From Dicaeum eximium (lineage: Eukaryota; Chordata; Aves; Passeriformes; Dicaeidae): a stretch of 64,000 bases of DNA. Under the pieces are notes generated by a model. It saw only the letters and a program-made list of their open reading frames with translations, was not told the origin of the DNA and ran no database searches. The stretch covers positions 62,001 through 126,000 of the forward strand of contig VWZP01001428.1 of NCBI GenBank assembly GCA_013396995.1, in the 5' to 3' direction. The position numbers and the translations under genes were made by a program. Positions 11,898 through 22,075 of the stretch are shown here, piece by piece (the first letter of the stretch is position 1; each line of letters opens with the position of its first letter).

Positions 11898-14218
11898 GAC
11901 ATGACTCTAGAAACCAAGGCTCCCCAAGGGATAGGAGGAATGTTTCCTTTACAGGAGCTAGCTATGCTTGTTTATTCTTAGTGAGGACAATGCATGTTTT
12001 GTCTGATAGAAAAATCATTAAAACATTTTAAATCAGAAACTAGACCCTAGATAGTACTCTGGTGCTTATAAAATATAATGTAAGAGAGATCAGAGGAAAC
12101 AGATTTATGAGAATCTAAATTTTTTTCAATATTCCAATATTCATTGGAATGGACTGGCATGAATAGCTTGCACAGTTACCCCATTCCTTCCTCATCCAAT
12201 AGACTTTGCACCTCCTCCATGGGGCTCAGTGGATGCATTTGCCCCAAGGGACCCAAAAGCCAACTTTCTCTGCAGCTGTTTATACGAGACTAACCTTTCA
12301 TGGATCCAGGCCAGACCACAAGGAAGCAAGCCACAGCCCTCTGCCCATTTTTTGCCTCCTGGAAAGACACAACATTGCATGCCTTTCTCAGCAGTGGTCT
12401 AGCTTGGCTCTATCTCCAGCCTGGGATTTAATCCTGGGAAACACTCATGTGACTTCTCCTTACAGAATGTCCATTTGAGCCAGATTTTCCTGAAATTTTC
12501 CCCTCTTTATTTATCCAACTATTGGCTTTGTTGTTTTGGAGATATTTTTAACCTTTCAATTTCACGCTTTGGGGCCCTAATTGTAGGAAGACATGACTGC
12601 AGCTCCTCAGTTATGAGAACCAACTTCTTACTGCTGCTTTCTGAGAGGGGCAATTCCACCACTGAGACTGAATATTTTCCCTTCTCTTGTTCTTTCTACA
12701 AGTTTCAAATTTATTTCAATCTTTAAACATAAGCCTTTTTAAACAATTCATATATACATTAATGATGTTTTAGATGTTCCTCTGCGATTCAGTAAGTCAA
12801 TCAGTATATGAATTTCCACATAAAGCAGTCTGATACAACCTTGCTGGTAAACAGGTCTAGAGTGGAGAACAGCTGAAAAGGGAGAGAACAATGGGACAAA
12901 AACTTTACATTCTCTTTCTCCCAAGTTCATTCTCAACTTCTTTCCTCTTACCTGAAACCTTGTGGTTCTTATTTACAATTTCTGCAATTATAACTTTCAA
13001 GCAGAAAAGCATGGTTAGGATGGTATCAGCTCTGCTCACCATGGGTGATAAGTGTGAAGAGGACCTTTCCCAAGCTGCTGTCAGGGTTATGTTTCAAATT
13101 TTTCCCTCTGCATGGAAGTGTTTCTGCCAGAGGCAGCCCACAATCTCTACTCACACAACACTGTTACTCACCACTTGGGAAGCCAGTCAACACTGGCATT
13201 TTTCCATGTTTATTACCCTCCTTGAAACTTCCAAGTAAAATATGTGGGTTTATGTCTTACTGAATCCTTTGACTAATCTTGTTCTCTTTTGTGCTGTGGT
13301 CACTTTATGGGGATGAGTGTGGTTGCAGAGGAAACCAGTCCCAGTTACTAACTCAACTGCCACAGTTCAGAGGGAGAACTTCCTTGACACAGTTCCTCTG
13401 CAAGAACATCCCCTCAACACTAAGATCATTGGCCACTATTTTGTATAGGAGATCAAGCTGCATTTTCTCCAGTGCTTCCTCCAGCACTTTCTAAGGAAGC
13501 TGAGCTGCTATTTGAGGCGTAGTCTTTCAGGGAGATAGGCAACCCTGTCTCCCTGATAGATAGAAGGTGTTTGCAGTGGGATAGTGCAACATTTTCAAAA
13601 CAAACAAGTATCTATTAGCCCATGTTAGTAGTACATTCCTAGCAAGCCCATACCAGTCATGTTATTTCTCTCTCCTTAACAGTGGTAAAAATAATTTAAT
13701 TCTATCCGTTTAATAAACACATAATTATCATACTGTCTGATTTCAGACTCCAGTTATGTTTTTTTTTACCTGTTTATGTATCTCTTCGCCAGTAAACATG
13801 ACCTGTGGTCATAGGTTTTCCACTGTAGACAGGTCAGAGGCCTCAGGTCTTTACCGACTTGACTTACACATGGGATTTCCAATTGGCCAGCAACCTGGTG
13901 AGTGCAGCCAGCAGTGTGCAGAGGTGAGTGTAGATGTGTGCCAGGGAAGTGCCCACCCTGACATTGGTGCACCCAGGTCACACCCCTCAGGCTTCCAGGA
14001 GCTCCTCCAGGAAGGTATCACAGTTTTACTGCCCTGCTACAGGTTCAGAGAGGAATCTTCCATCGCTGCTGTCATTTCTAACAAGGCCTCAACGACAAAA
14101 TGAGGGACATGCTTTTACACCAGCCTAGGCAGGCAAAAAAAGTACATTTAATGCAGGAATGGCAGGGATGGCAGGCGTTGGTTGTCCTGCCCAGGGGACT
14201 TCGGGCTATACAGCTGTT

Positions 14219-14240
14219 TTCAAGATCTGTAGATCTTGAA
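14219..14240. repeat. Perfect inverted repeat, 10-bp arms, 2-base spacer
   Basis: TTCAAGATCT, then GT, then AGATCTTGAA. The arms are perfectly complementary, so the site could bind a dimeric protein or form a small hairpin; no function is implied by the sequence. Confidence 0.9.
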
Positions 14241-16520
14241 GATTCAGGTTCTGGAGAAAACACACTAAGAACTCTGTCCCTCCTGGGTTCACTATCCTCT
14301 CTATATCCATGAGAAGCCATGATCACAGTTCTTGGAATCAGGAATCAATGTGACCAGGTCATGGAATTTAGGAGCTTCTGGTAACTGGAAGGACATAGCT
14401 CTGTCTGTGTCTGGTGGAACACCTGAGTGCATGTGCCTTACTAAGCTCAGCACTGCAGGTTCAGCTCACGCACAGTCAGCCACTCAGAAGACAGATCCAC
14501 TTCAAGCCAAGAGTCAAGGACACCTGGAAACTGTGGCTTGGAAGTCCCATTTTCCTAAGAATCAGGAGACTTTCCATGCATTCCCAGTTTGCTGCCACTG
14601 GTATTTGCATGACAGTAACAAACACAGGCTCTGGATCACAGACCATTGTGTATACATCACCAAGTGGCCCTGTAAAGATGTATGTTCATTACAGCTCTAA
14701 AGCCATTCTCCACCCACAGCCTCTCTCTGATCACAGATGTCTGTCTTTCTCCTTTCCTAGCTTGGAAAAGAAAAGCCCTTCTCTAAGGCTCTGAGGAGCA
14801 GTTAGTAACCAAATTTAGATGTGCAAGAAAATAATTGTGCCCAAGGCACTGACAGTAGCTAGTTTCAAAATGCTTTCAGTTATGTGTTCTAGGTTATTTC
14901 TACAGGATCTCCTCTGAGTTTTACTATATGGCTGAGAAGATTTTCTTCTGTTGCTGCTAATTAAAATGATAGTAAACAGACACTTGTGTACAGTACTGGA
15001 GTTATGCAGTTTATACCTCTCTCATCTAGATATTTTCTGGGGCATGTTTTAGTTTAAATACCTCTCTGGTAGTGAGGTGCCTCTTCTTCCCACACAATCC
15101 CCTTACATATATCTCCTTTCATAAACATTTCAGATGCTGCTTGCTTTTCAGTTTCTTTCCTTCATCCCTTAAAATTACTTTTATATGTCCACTCTGAGGG
15201 GGTGTGTTTTCTGAAGCTATTAGAAGCATTTTCTTTCCAGATACTGGCTCAGGAAGAAGCAGTGTACTTCACTTCACCAAGGTTCTGCATAGTCCTTGCA
15301 TTTCAGCTCCCATTGTGGAGAGTGCTGAAGCCCCAATTTCTTGGGGTTCTAAGTAGGGCATGTGATATGCTGAGTAAAGAAATACTTATTTCCTCAGATT
15401 TGTCTCCTGCTCCCTCTTCCTTCCCCCACCCTCAAACAGCACAGCTTTGAGTTAAGCCTGCAAGGATTTGCTTTAGACCCAAACCCAGAGGGAGAGCTTT
15501 CAAAGGGCAACGCTGGTGATACTAGTCTGTGCTCAGAATTAGTGCCTGCACATCTGCTCCACCGAGGTGCCACAGCACCAGCAGCTTTCACTTAAGTCAA
15601 AAGACATATGAGATTTGCTGTAATTTAATATAAAGCAGTTAGCAGTTTCTAAAGGAATAATCAAACTCAAAGCAGTGTTGAAAGTGAATGGAAATAATAG
15701 ATCCAAATTGTATCGAGCAGAGCAAACAGTAGAATTCAGCTTTGCTCTGCCTGATGCTCAAGATGCCTTTGCTTGGCAATTTAGCTTGTAAACTAACCAC
15801 TGTCGTTTGGCACATTCAGAGATGTTTTAGGCACAGAAAAGAGGACAGCAAGGACTGCTCTGATGTTAAGGGATACAAACATAGAAAGTAGCGAAAATGT
15901 TACTATATCCTCTTTGGCCAGCTGTATTTCCAAGATGGAGAAACAACATTCCATGTATCCTCTGCACACATATGAATTATAAAGTTTTACAAGTACCAAG
16001 TGTGCAATTACAGCTGGATTTTGCATACAAAGGGCAAAGGAGAGTGATGTGGCTTCCTACAGCTTCTCTTGTGCTTTTCTGCTGGAATCAAGCCCTTCCA
16101 ATGAGAAGACTATTGAGTAAAGCAGGAAGAAAGAGTCTATTTTTGCCAAGTAGGAGGTTCTGCTACCACTTTAGAGAAAGGGACAGGGGGCTTTGGCTGA
16201 GCTGTACAGCTAGCAGCTATGGCCCACACAGAATGCAAAAACCTACACAGGCTGCCAAAACAGACAACTCCCAAGGGAATTTCACTCCTGAGGTAGTAGG
16301 CAGCCCCAATGACTCCTTGAGAGCTGGCATGTGTCTCCTCTAATGCACATATCAAAATCTCTTCATCCTGACCCCAAAACACACCTTGTCTTTTAAGACA
16401 GAGCAAAAAAGTCAGTAATGACACTGTCATGAAAGCAATAAAGATGATGTTTTTCAGAGACAGCTGTATGTTATGCTGGTCTGAATGCAGCCATAGTTCA
16501 CATCTGTTGGACCTAATCCA

Positions 16521-16620
16521 TGCAAAATCTGTGCATTTTGACTGAGTCTCAAAAGATCATGCTTCAGCCCTGCAAAACCTATGGATCACGAGTAAATCTC
16601 AAAAGACCATGTTTTGCAAT
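16521..16620. repeat. 50-bp imperfect tandem duplication
   Basis: The segment beginning TGCAAAATCTGTG (16521) is followed exactly 50 bases later by TGCAAAACCTATG (16571). Both contain TCTCAAAAGA(T/C)CATG at the same offset. The copies differ in the middle, suggesting an old duplication. Confidence 0.75.
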
Positions 16621-17233
16621 TGTGAGCACAAACCTACTGGAAAAGGGGTGAATGCAACAAAGGCAATTGCTATGACACAGGAAAGGTCTCCTACAGAAAT
16701 TAGGTCTAGAGCAGAAATGTCTTAAAAGTTGACTTGCAGCAGTAAGGGGATTAAAAACATATCTAGGTAAGACTAAAGAAGGAGAGTTCAGAAAGCATTT
16801 GGCAGTGAAGCAAACTGCCCTTTTAAGAGCTGTTGCAGAAAAAAAAAAAGTACAGTTATATTTAGACACTACACTGAAACACTAGAGAGTCATCCGCAAA
16901 AGTGTAATAACAAAAAACCCAAGTCTTTGAATTCATTAGCCTGATTCTCAAAAATGTGTTTCATTGAAAGCTAGGAAGAAAGAAGAGCTATTAAAATAAG
17001 CTCTTTGGAGGGTCTTGCTCTTACTAAATAAATATAATGAGCAAGGGATTATCACACTTTTGCAGTTTGATCATGATGTTCCAGGCACACAGTGAGTATA
17101 AAGAAAATGCATGTTAGATTATGCCCAAAGGATTACTCCTTCTAATGATAGCTGTAAACAGTGTGTTTATTTGAAACCCTGAATAAGAGAGGGCAAAGCA
17201 CTCTGTGTGACTCAAACACACACTGCTTGCTAC

Positions 17234-17249
17234 AAAAAAAAAAAAAAAA
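17234..17249. repeat. Poly-A run, A16
   Basis: Sixteen uninterrupted A following 'gcttgctac'. No upstream retrocopy recognised. Confidence 0.9.
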
Positions 17250-18410
17250 GAGCAGCATTATTATGTCTAAAGCAAGCCCAGGCACTTGTGAAAAACAGAA
17301 CAGAACTTGCCCACTATCATTAAAGTTGGGATTCCCTGTCCCAAAACCCCTGAGAAGATCCCACCGAGATCCAAACCAATCGGATGGCTCCCACATCTAT
17401 GTGTCCAAGACAGAACTCATGGCCCTGAATTGGGTTCTGAGAGAGAGAGCATTTCATAGTTTGGTTTCAGGGCTGAGCTTCAGGGGCTTCCCACTGCTGC
17501 TGGGAAGTTCAAATCAAAACCATATCTCAAATCTGCCATGAGAACCTGAGGGGAGAGGACCTGGGAGCAGCTCAGAGTATTCCAAATAATGGCAGTAAAA
17601 CAGCTGTGGCTTTGTGCACAGGGAACATGATAGCAATGGTTCTGTGCCACACAGGACCCTGGGAATGCCTAGTGCTGCACCACAGCACCAGCTGCCACTG
17701 CCACTGCCACAGTTACCACCAGCACCGACTCTGAAGTCACATCAATGCTGAAAGCATGGCCAACGCCACAGCCCAGCCCTGCACTGTCCCTAAGAAGAAG
17801 AATTAGAATAAACTGGGCCTAAACTGGCTGCACCAGCACAGAAGCATCGTCTAACTGAGGCTATTCAAATCTATTATTGCCAAGGGCTTCTGTATAATTT
17901 TAATACGGCTTATCTGGTTGTTTTTTCTCCCTTCTTTCCCCGCTTTCTGGTTAGCTGTCAGGAGCCAGACCAAGTTTGCTGGACTGAAGGCTGCTCCTCT
18001 GGCTAGCCTGCTCCAGAGCATTTCCACAGGCTACTGTGGGGTCAGTACCTCATGCTCTGCCTGTGAGCAGACGCAAGCCTCTGCTGCTGTGTGCACCCAG
18101 TGTGTGAACACTGGGAGAAATAGGCCATCCTAAGCCTTTTTATGCCCCAGCTTGCAGGTTTTTCATAACAGGTTTAAAACATTCAGCTCTTTTACCACTA
18201 GAAATGCCTGGCTAGTCAGTTATTTAGCAACCAGTACTGCTTACTTTTAATGTGCACTTTTAATCTAAACCATAAAATTTTTGTTGTTGTCCTTGGTTTC
18301 TCCATTGTTACCCGGTCTTTTCTGATCCTGACTACTCATCTACAATTTCGTAGCTCTGTATTTTCAGGTCTGTCTTGTGTTATGTTGATGAAGTCTCAGT
18401 GCCAAACATA

Positions 18411-18460
18411 CTGTCATATCCCAGCACACTCTTTGCTGTTATATCCCAGAACACTCTTCA
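18411..18460. repeat. 25-bp tandem duplication
   Basis: CTGTCATATCCCAGCACACT plus five bases (18411-18435) is followed directly by CTGTTATATCCCAGAACACT plus five bases (18436-18460). Four bases differ. Confidence 0.88.
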
Positions 18461-18531
18461 CATTTACAAGGCAAAGGACCAAAGGGCTTTTTAAATTTTT
18501 TTTCAGACTTTCTGTTCACTTCTGGAAATCT

Positions 18532-18589
18532 AAAAAAAAAGAAAAAAAAAAAAAGAAGAAAAAAAAAAGAAACAAAAAAGAAGCAAAAG
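18532..18589. repeat. A-rich low-complexity tract
   Basis: Runs of A broken by single G or C. It makes lysine-rich tails on chance plus-strand frames (such as the one from 18250) and phenylalanine-rich ones on the minus strand; neither is evidence of a protein. Confidence 0.92.
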
Positions 18590-19644
18590 TTGCAAAAAGG
18601 AGGAGTTGAAGAGAGACACAAGGAGCTCATAATAGAGAGGGCAGGGCTGCAATGCCAAGTGCAGTTATAACATCTTGTAACTGCCTTAAAAAGGAGTCAG
18701 TTTATTTGTACAAAAAATGGAATTAAATCTGAATCTCATTATCAAACGTGCCACAACTGATACACCCCCTGCACACCTTCAGAGAGATCTGCCTGTCTGG
18801 TTTTGGTAATGGAGAGCAGCCAAGCAGGTCTCTAACCAGGTCGGTCTCATGCCTGGTGGAGCAGCATGACAACTCTCGCAGGGCTCTGTGCCAGCTGGCT
18901 ATGCTTCAATCTAATAATCCCATACAGCACTTTCCTACAGTGCACTGCAGGGTGTTGTAAGGCTTCATTAGCTAAGCCTTGTAAAGGATTGTGACTGCTT
19001 AAATAAAAGGGACTAGTTTAATGTTAAATATTTGGAGGACGTTTTTCACCATGCAAAATTTTCAGTTCCAGCTCAGACAAGTCAGCTCTCATCCTGTCCC
19101 CAGCTTTGCTAAGGAGAGGCATCTGCCACAGGCAATAGTATCAATGGGATTGCCTGGAGTGGCCTGAAAGCAACAGTGATACACAGGTTTCTTTCACATT
19201 CAAAGGAACATATCACTAATTTCGTGAAAGAACTGTTAATTTTCCTCTTTGGCAACATTTAAGCAGCTAAAACTATATGCAGGCCAGTCCTGGTTTTTGA
19301 CAGAACATTTCATTCAGTTACATTTAAAACCTTCATAAACAGTCATTTTAAAAAGTTACAGAAAGGAGGTAAGAAGGGTATATTTTAGCCTAAGTGAGAA
19401 CTATTTCTATTGCAGTTAGCAGAACAATTTACACTCAACAGCAGTATGCTTTTACTGCTATATTCCATAAACAAATGACAGTTTAAATTAAAGCAGTTAA
19501 TCAACTGATAGCCATACAAACCTTCCTGCCCTGTATCATGAAGACATATAACCACAGACAACAGTGACCTTTCTGTCAAGAAAATCAGTTCTGAAAAGGA
19601 AAGGAAACCTTCCACTGACGGTAATGGTCCTGTACTGTACCCTC

Positions 19645-19670
19645 AAAAAAAAAAAAAAAACCAAAAAAAA
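19645..19670. repeat. Poly-A tract A16-CC-A8
   Basis: Sixteen A, two C, eight A. Simple low-complexity tract about 230 bases upstream of CR1 copy B; no link to it is evident. Confidence 0.9.
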
Positions 19671-19937
19671 CTATGCCAGACTGTTTACTGGAGGTAGATC
19701 TGACAAATTCAGAGAATCATTCTCGTACCAAAGAAGAACCCTTCACCTTCACTTTTCTCCTTGATGCTGTCAGCTTGTGTCCATCCATTTCCCAACAGTC
19801 ACCAAAGGATGCTATATTTTGCATTCTGTAATATAAAGACCTGAAAGCTTAGAAAGCAGACTTGGTGACAGTTGAAAACAAAACCTTTCTCCAGAAGGAG
19901 GCTCCTGAGGGACCTGGCAGATGAATTTGCTAAGCTG

Positions 19938-20116
19938 GGGGGAGAAGGGCCACTCTCTCCACACCAGCCACTGCAGAGGACACCACGTGCACCAGCCGGG
20001 ATCCTCCGTGGTCATCAGCCAGGTAATTCATACATCTCTGCCTGGGGAGGACCATCCTTATTCTCTGGAGGTCTCAAGGAATAGAAAAACTTTTTCCTAC
20101 TCTGGGGCTGCCCAAT
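19938..20116. other. Non-CR1 insert inside CR1 copy B, partly shared with copy A
   Basis: In other CR1 elements only a few tens of bases separate the LADEFAK and SGEVxGDW regions; here about 175 bases of different, fairly GC-rich sequence intervene. Its first 55 or so bases ('gaagggccactctctccaca' onward) and its last part ('ggggctgccca') also occur in copy A at about 1130-1195. The middle 104 bases (19994-20097) are absent from copy A. The breakpoint carries a two-base CC microhomology, consistent with a deletion in A. The origin of the insert is unknown. Confidence 0.75.
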
Positions 20117-20661
20117 CTCCTCTAACTCATGGTAGTCAGGGGAAGTCCATGGTGACTGGAAAAAGGGAATTGTAAAAGTTTTTAAAAAGGGGAAAGTGGA
20201 AAACCCAGGGAAGTACAGAGACCGGTCAGTCTCACCAATGTGCTGGGCAAGATCCTGGAGCAGATTCTCCTGGAAACTCTGCTGAGGCACATGAAAACAA
20301 AGGAGTGATTGGTAACAGCCACCATGGCTGTGCTAATGGCAAATCGTGCCTGATGTATCTGGTGACTTCTGCCTGGGGCGACAGCATCAGTGGATGGGGC
20401 AGAGCTACTGACATGCCCTGCTGGACTTCTGCAAAGTGTTTGACACTGCCCCACAACATCCTTGCCTCTGAACTGGAGAGACATGGATTGGAGGGATGGA
20501 CCACTGGGTGGATAAAGAGCTGGCTGGATGGCAAGCCACAAAGAGTTGTGGTCAGGGCTCATGGTCCATGTGGAGACCAGTGATGAGTGGTGTCCCTCAG
20601 GGGTCAGTGCTGGGGCCGATACTGCTCAACATCTTTGTCAGGGACATGGACAGTGGGATCA

Positions 20662-20955
20662 NNNNNNNNNNNNNNNNNNNNNNNNNNNNNNNNNNNNNNN
20701 NNNNNNNNNNNNNNNNNNNNNNNNNNNNNNNNNNNNNNNNNNNNNNNNNNNNNNNNNNNNNNNNNNNNNNNNNNNNNNNNNNNNNNNNNNNNNNNNNNNN
20801 NNNNNNNNNNNNNNNNNNNNNNNNNNNNNNNNNNNNNNNNNNNNNNNNNNNNNNNNNNNNNNNNNNNNNNNNNNNNNNNNNNNNNNNNNNNNNNNNNNNN
20901 NNNNNNNNNNNNNNNNNNNNNNNNNNNNNNNNNNNNNNNNNNNNNNNNNNNNNNN
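20662..20955. other. Assembly gap, 294 N
   Basis: A run of N lies within CR1 copy B. The colinear distance in copy A (1742 to about 2163) is 421 bases, so the gap size does not match a straightforward duplicate of A. Confidence 1.
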
Positions 20956-21474
20956 CCAACAAAGGAAGGACAAGGAACTGTCAGAGTAAGTAAAGAGGAA
21001 GATACAAGGTTAATAAGGGCACTGGAGCACCCCCTACAAAGCCAGACTGGGAAAGTTGTGGTTTTTGAGCTTGGAGAAGAGAACGTTGTGTGGGCACCTC
21101 ATAGCAACCTTTCAGTATTAGAAGGGGCCTGCAGGGAAGCCAGAGAGGGACTGCTCATCAAGAACTGCAGTCCTCGAACAAGGAGTAATGGGTACAAACT
21201 GCAAGAGGGGAAATTTAGTTTAAGTATTAGGAAGAAATTCTTTCTTGTGAGGGTAGCGAGACATTCTAACAAGTTGCTCAGGGATGTTGTGGATGCCCCA
21301 ACACTGTAATTTTTCAAGGCCAGGTTGGACAAAGCCTTGAGTGGCCTGGTCTAGTGGGAGGTGTCCTTGCCCATGGCAGCGGGGATAGGGATTAGATAAT
21401 ATTTAAGGTGTATTCCAACTCTATATGGATGGTTGGACAGCCATGTTGGTCCAGGAACTTCCAGGAGCATGGAA

Positions 21475-21729
21475 CCATAGAATCATTAAAGCTGGAAAGG
21501 ACCTCCAAGATAATAGATTCCAGACATTAACCCAGAAGCACTCTGCTGGCCACTAAACCATGTCCCCAAGTACCACATTAACACATGTCTTAACATGGTA
21601 ACTGTACCACTTCCCTGAGCAGGCTGCTCCAATGTCTAAGCACCCTTTCAGTGAAGAAATTTTTGCTAATATCCAATTTAAATCTCCCTTTGCACACGTC
21701 AAAGCCATGTCCTCAATTGCATGGAGCAA
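21475..21729 (-). mobile_element. CR1 LINE 3'-end fragment, minus strand
   Basis: Begins with the reverse complement of the CR1 tail ('catagaatcattaaagctgg') and runs into the C-terminal RT-frame region. On the minus strand it still reads like the CR1 end (LNWILAKISSLKG, then LGDMV). It faces copy B tail to tail, about 40 bases away. It appears again at 21821-22075 because of the duplication around the single N. Confidence 0.88.
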
Positions 21730-21820
21730 NATAGGGATTAGATAATATTTAAGGTGTATTCCAACTCTATATGGATGGTTGGACAGCCATGTTGGTCCAG
21801 GAACTTCCAGGAGCATGGAA

Positions 21821-22075
21821 CCATAGAATCATTAAAGCTGGAAAGGACCTCCAAGATAATAGATTCCAGACATTAACCCAGAAGCACTCTGCTGGCCACT
21901 AAACCATGTCCCCAAGTACCACATTAACACATGTCTTAACATGGTAACTGTACCACTTCCCTGAGCAGGCTGCTCCAATGTCTAAGCACCCTTTCAGTGA
22001 AGAAATTTTTGCTAATATCCAATTTAAATCTCCCTTTGCACACGTCAAAGCCATGTCCTCAATTGCATGGAGCAA
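21821..22075 (-). mobile_element. Second appearance of the same antisense CR1 fragment
   Basis: Identical to 21475-21729. Most likely the same locus assembled twice. The element ends or becomes unrecognisable just after 22075, where the two assembled copies can no longer be compared. Confidence 0.85.

Larger units (their letters stand above)
11411..19895. other. Unique noncoding sequence with small local repeats
   Basis: No gene could be supported. It contains a 21-bp tandem duplication (11856-11897), a 22-base palindrome (14219-14240), a diverged 50-bp tandem duplication (16521-16620), a 25-bp tandem duplication (18411-18460) and several poly-A tracts, each listed separately. The frames of 100-150 codons (for example 15897-16343 and 14332-14794) have no recognised domain and no support beyond length. 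Confidence 0.5.
19896..21432 (+). mobile_element. CR1 LINE, interrupted and gapped (copy B)
   Basis: CR1 coding remains start at 19902-19937, where the frame reads LLRDLADEFAKL, a conserved stretch upstream of the RT core. About 175 bases of non-CR1 sequence follow, then CR1 resumes near 20117 ('tcatggtagtcaggggaagt', the SGEVxGDWKKGN region). It continues through GVPQGSVLGPILLNIF to the N gap at 20662. Between 20098 and 20661 it differs from copy A by only nine substitutions and one single-base indel counted by eye. At that indel copy B keeps the ancestral frame (WTTGWIKSWLDGKPQRVVV) that copy A has lost. After the gap (20956-21432) the sequence is still a CR1 3' end but much more diverged from copy A. 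It cannot encode an active protein as assembled. Confidence 0.9.
21385..22075. repeat. Exact 345-bp tandem duplication split by one N (probable assembly artefact)
   Basis: Positions 21385-21729 and 21731-22075 are identical by eye, with a single N at 21730 between them. An exact copy meeting at one N is what an unmerged overlap between two contig ends produces. The unit holds the last bases of CR1 copy B and most of the antisense CR1 that follows. Confidence 0.93.

Noticed and set aside
13793..13923. Segment after a pyrimidine-rich ...CGCCAG acceptor with two nearby GTGAGT donors
   Set aside because: Two competing donors 26 bases apart, a stop immediately after the acceptor in one frame, and no recognised product; chance is more likely.
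9533..19670. Poly-A runs (9533, 17234, 18532, 19645) as tails of processed gene copies
   Set aside because: No upstream coding remnant and no flanking target-site duplication was seen at any of them.
20496..21309. Long frames of 120-240 residues running through the N gap
   Set aside because: Unknown bases cannot contain a stop, so these lengths are artificial; only the flanking CR1 pieces are real.
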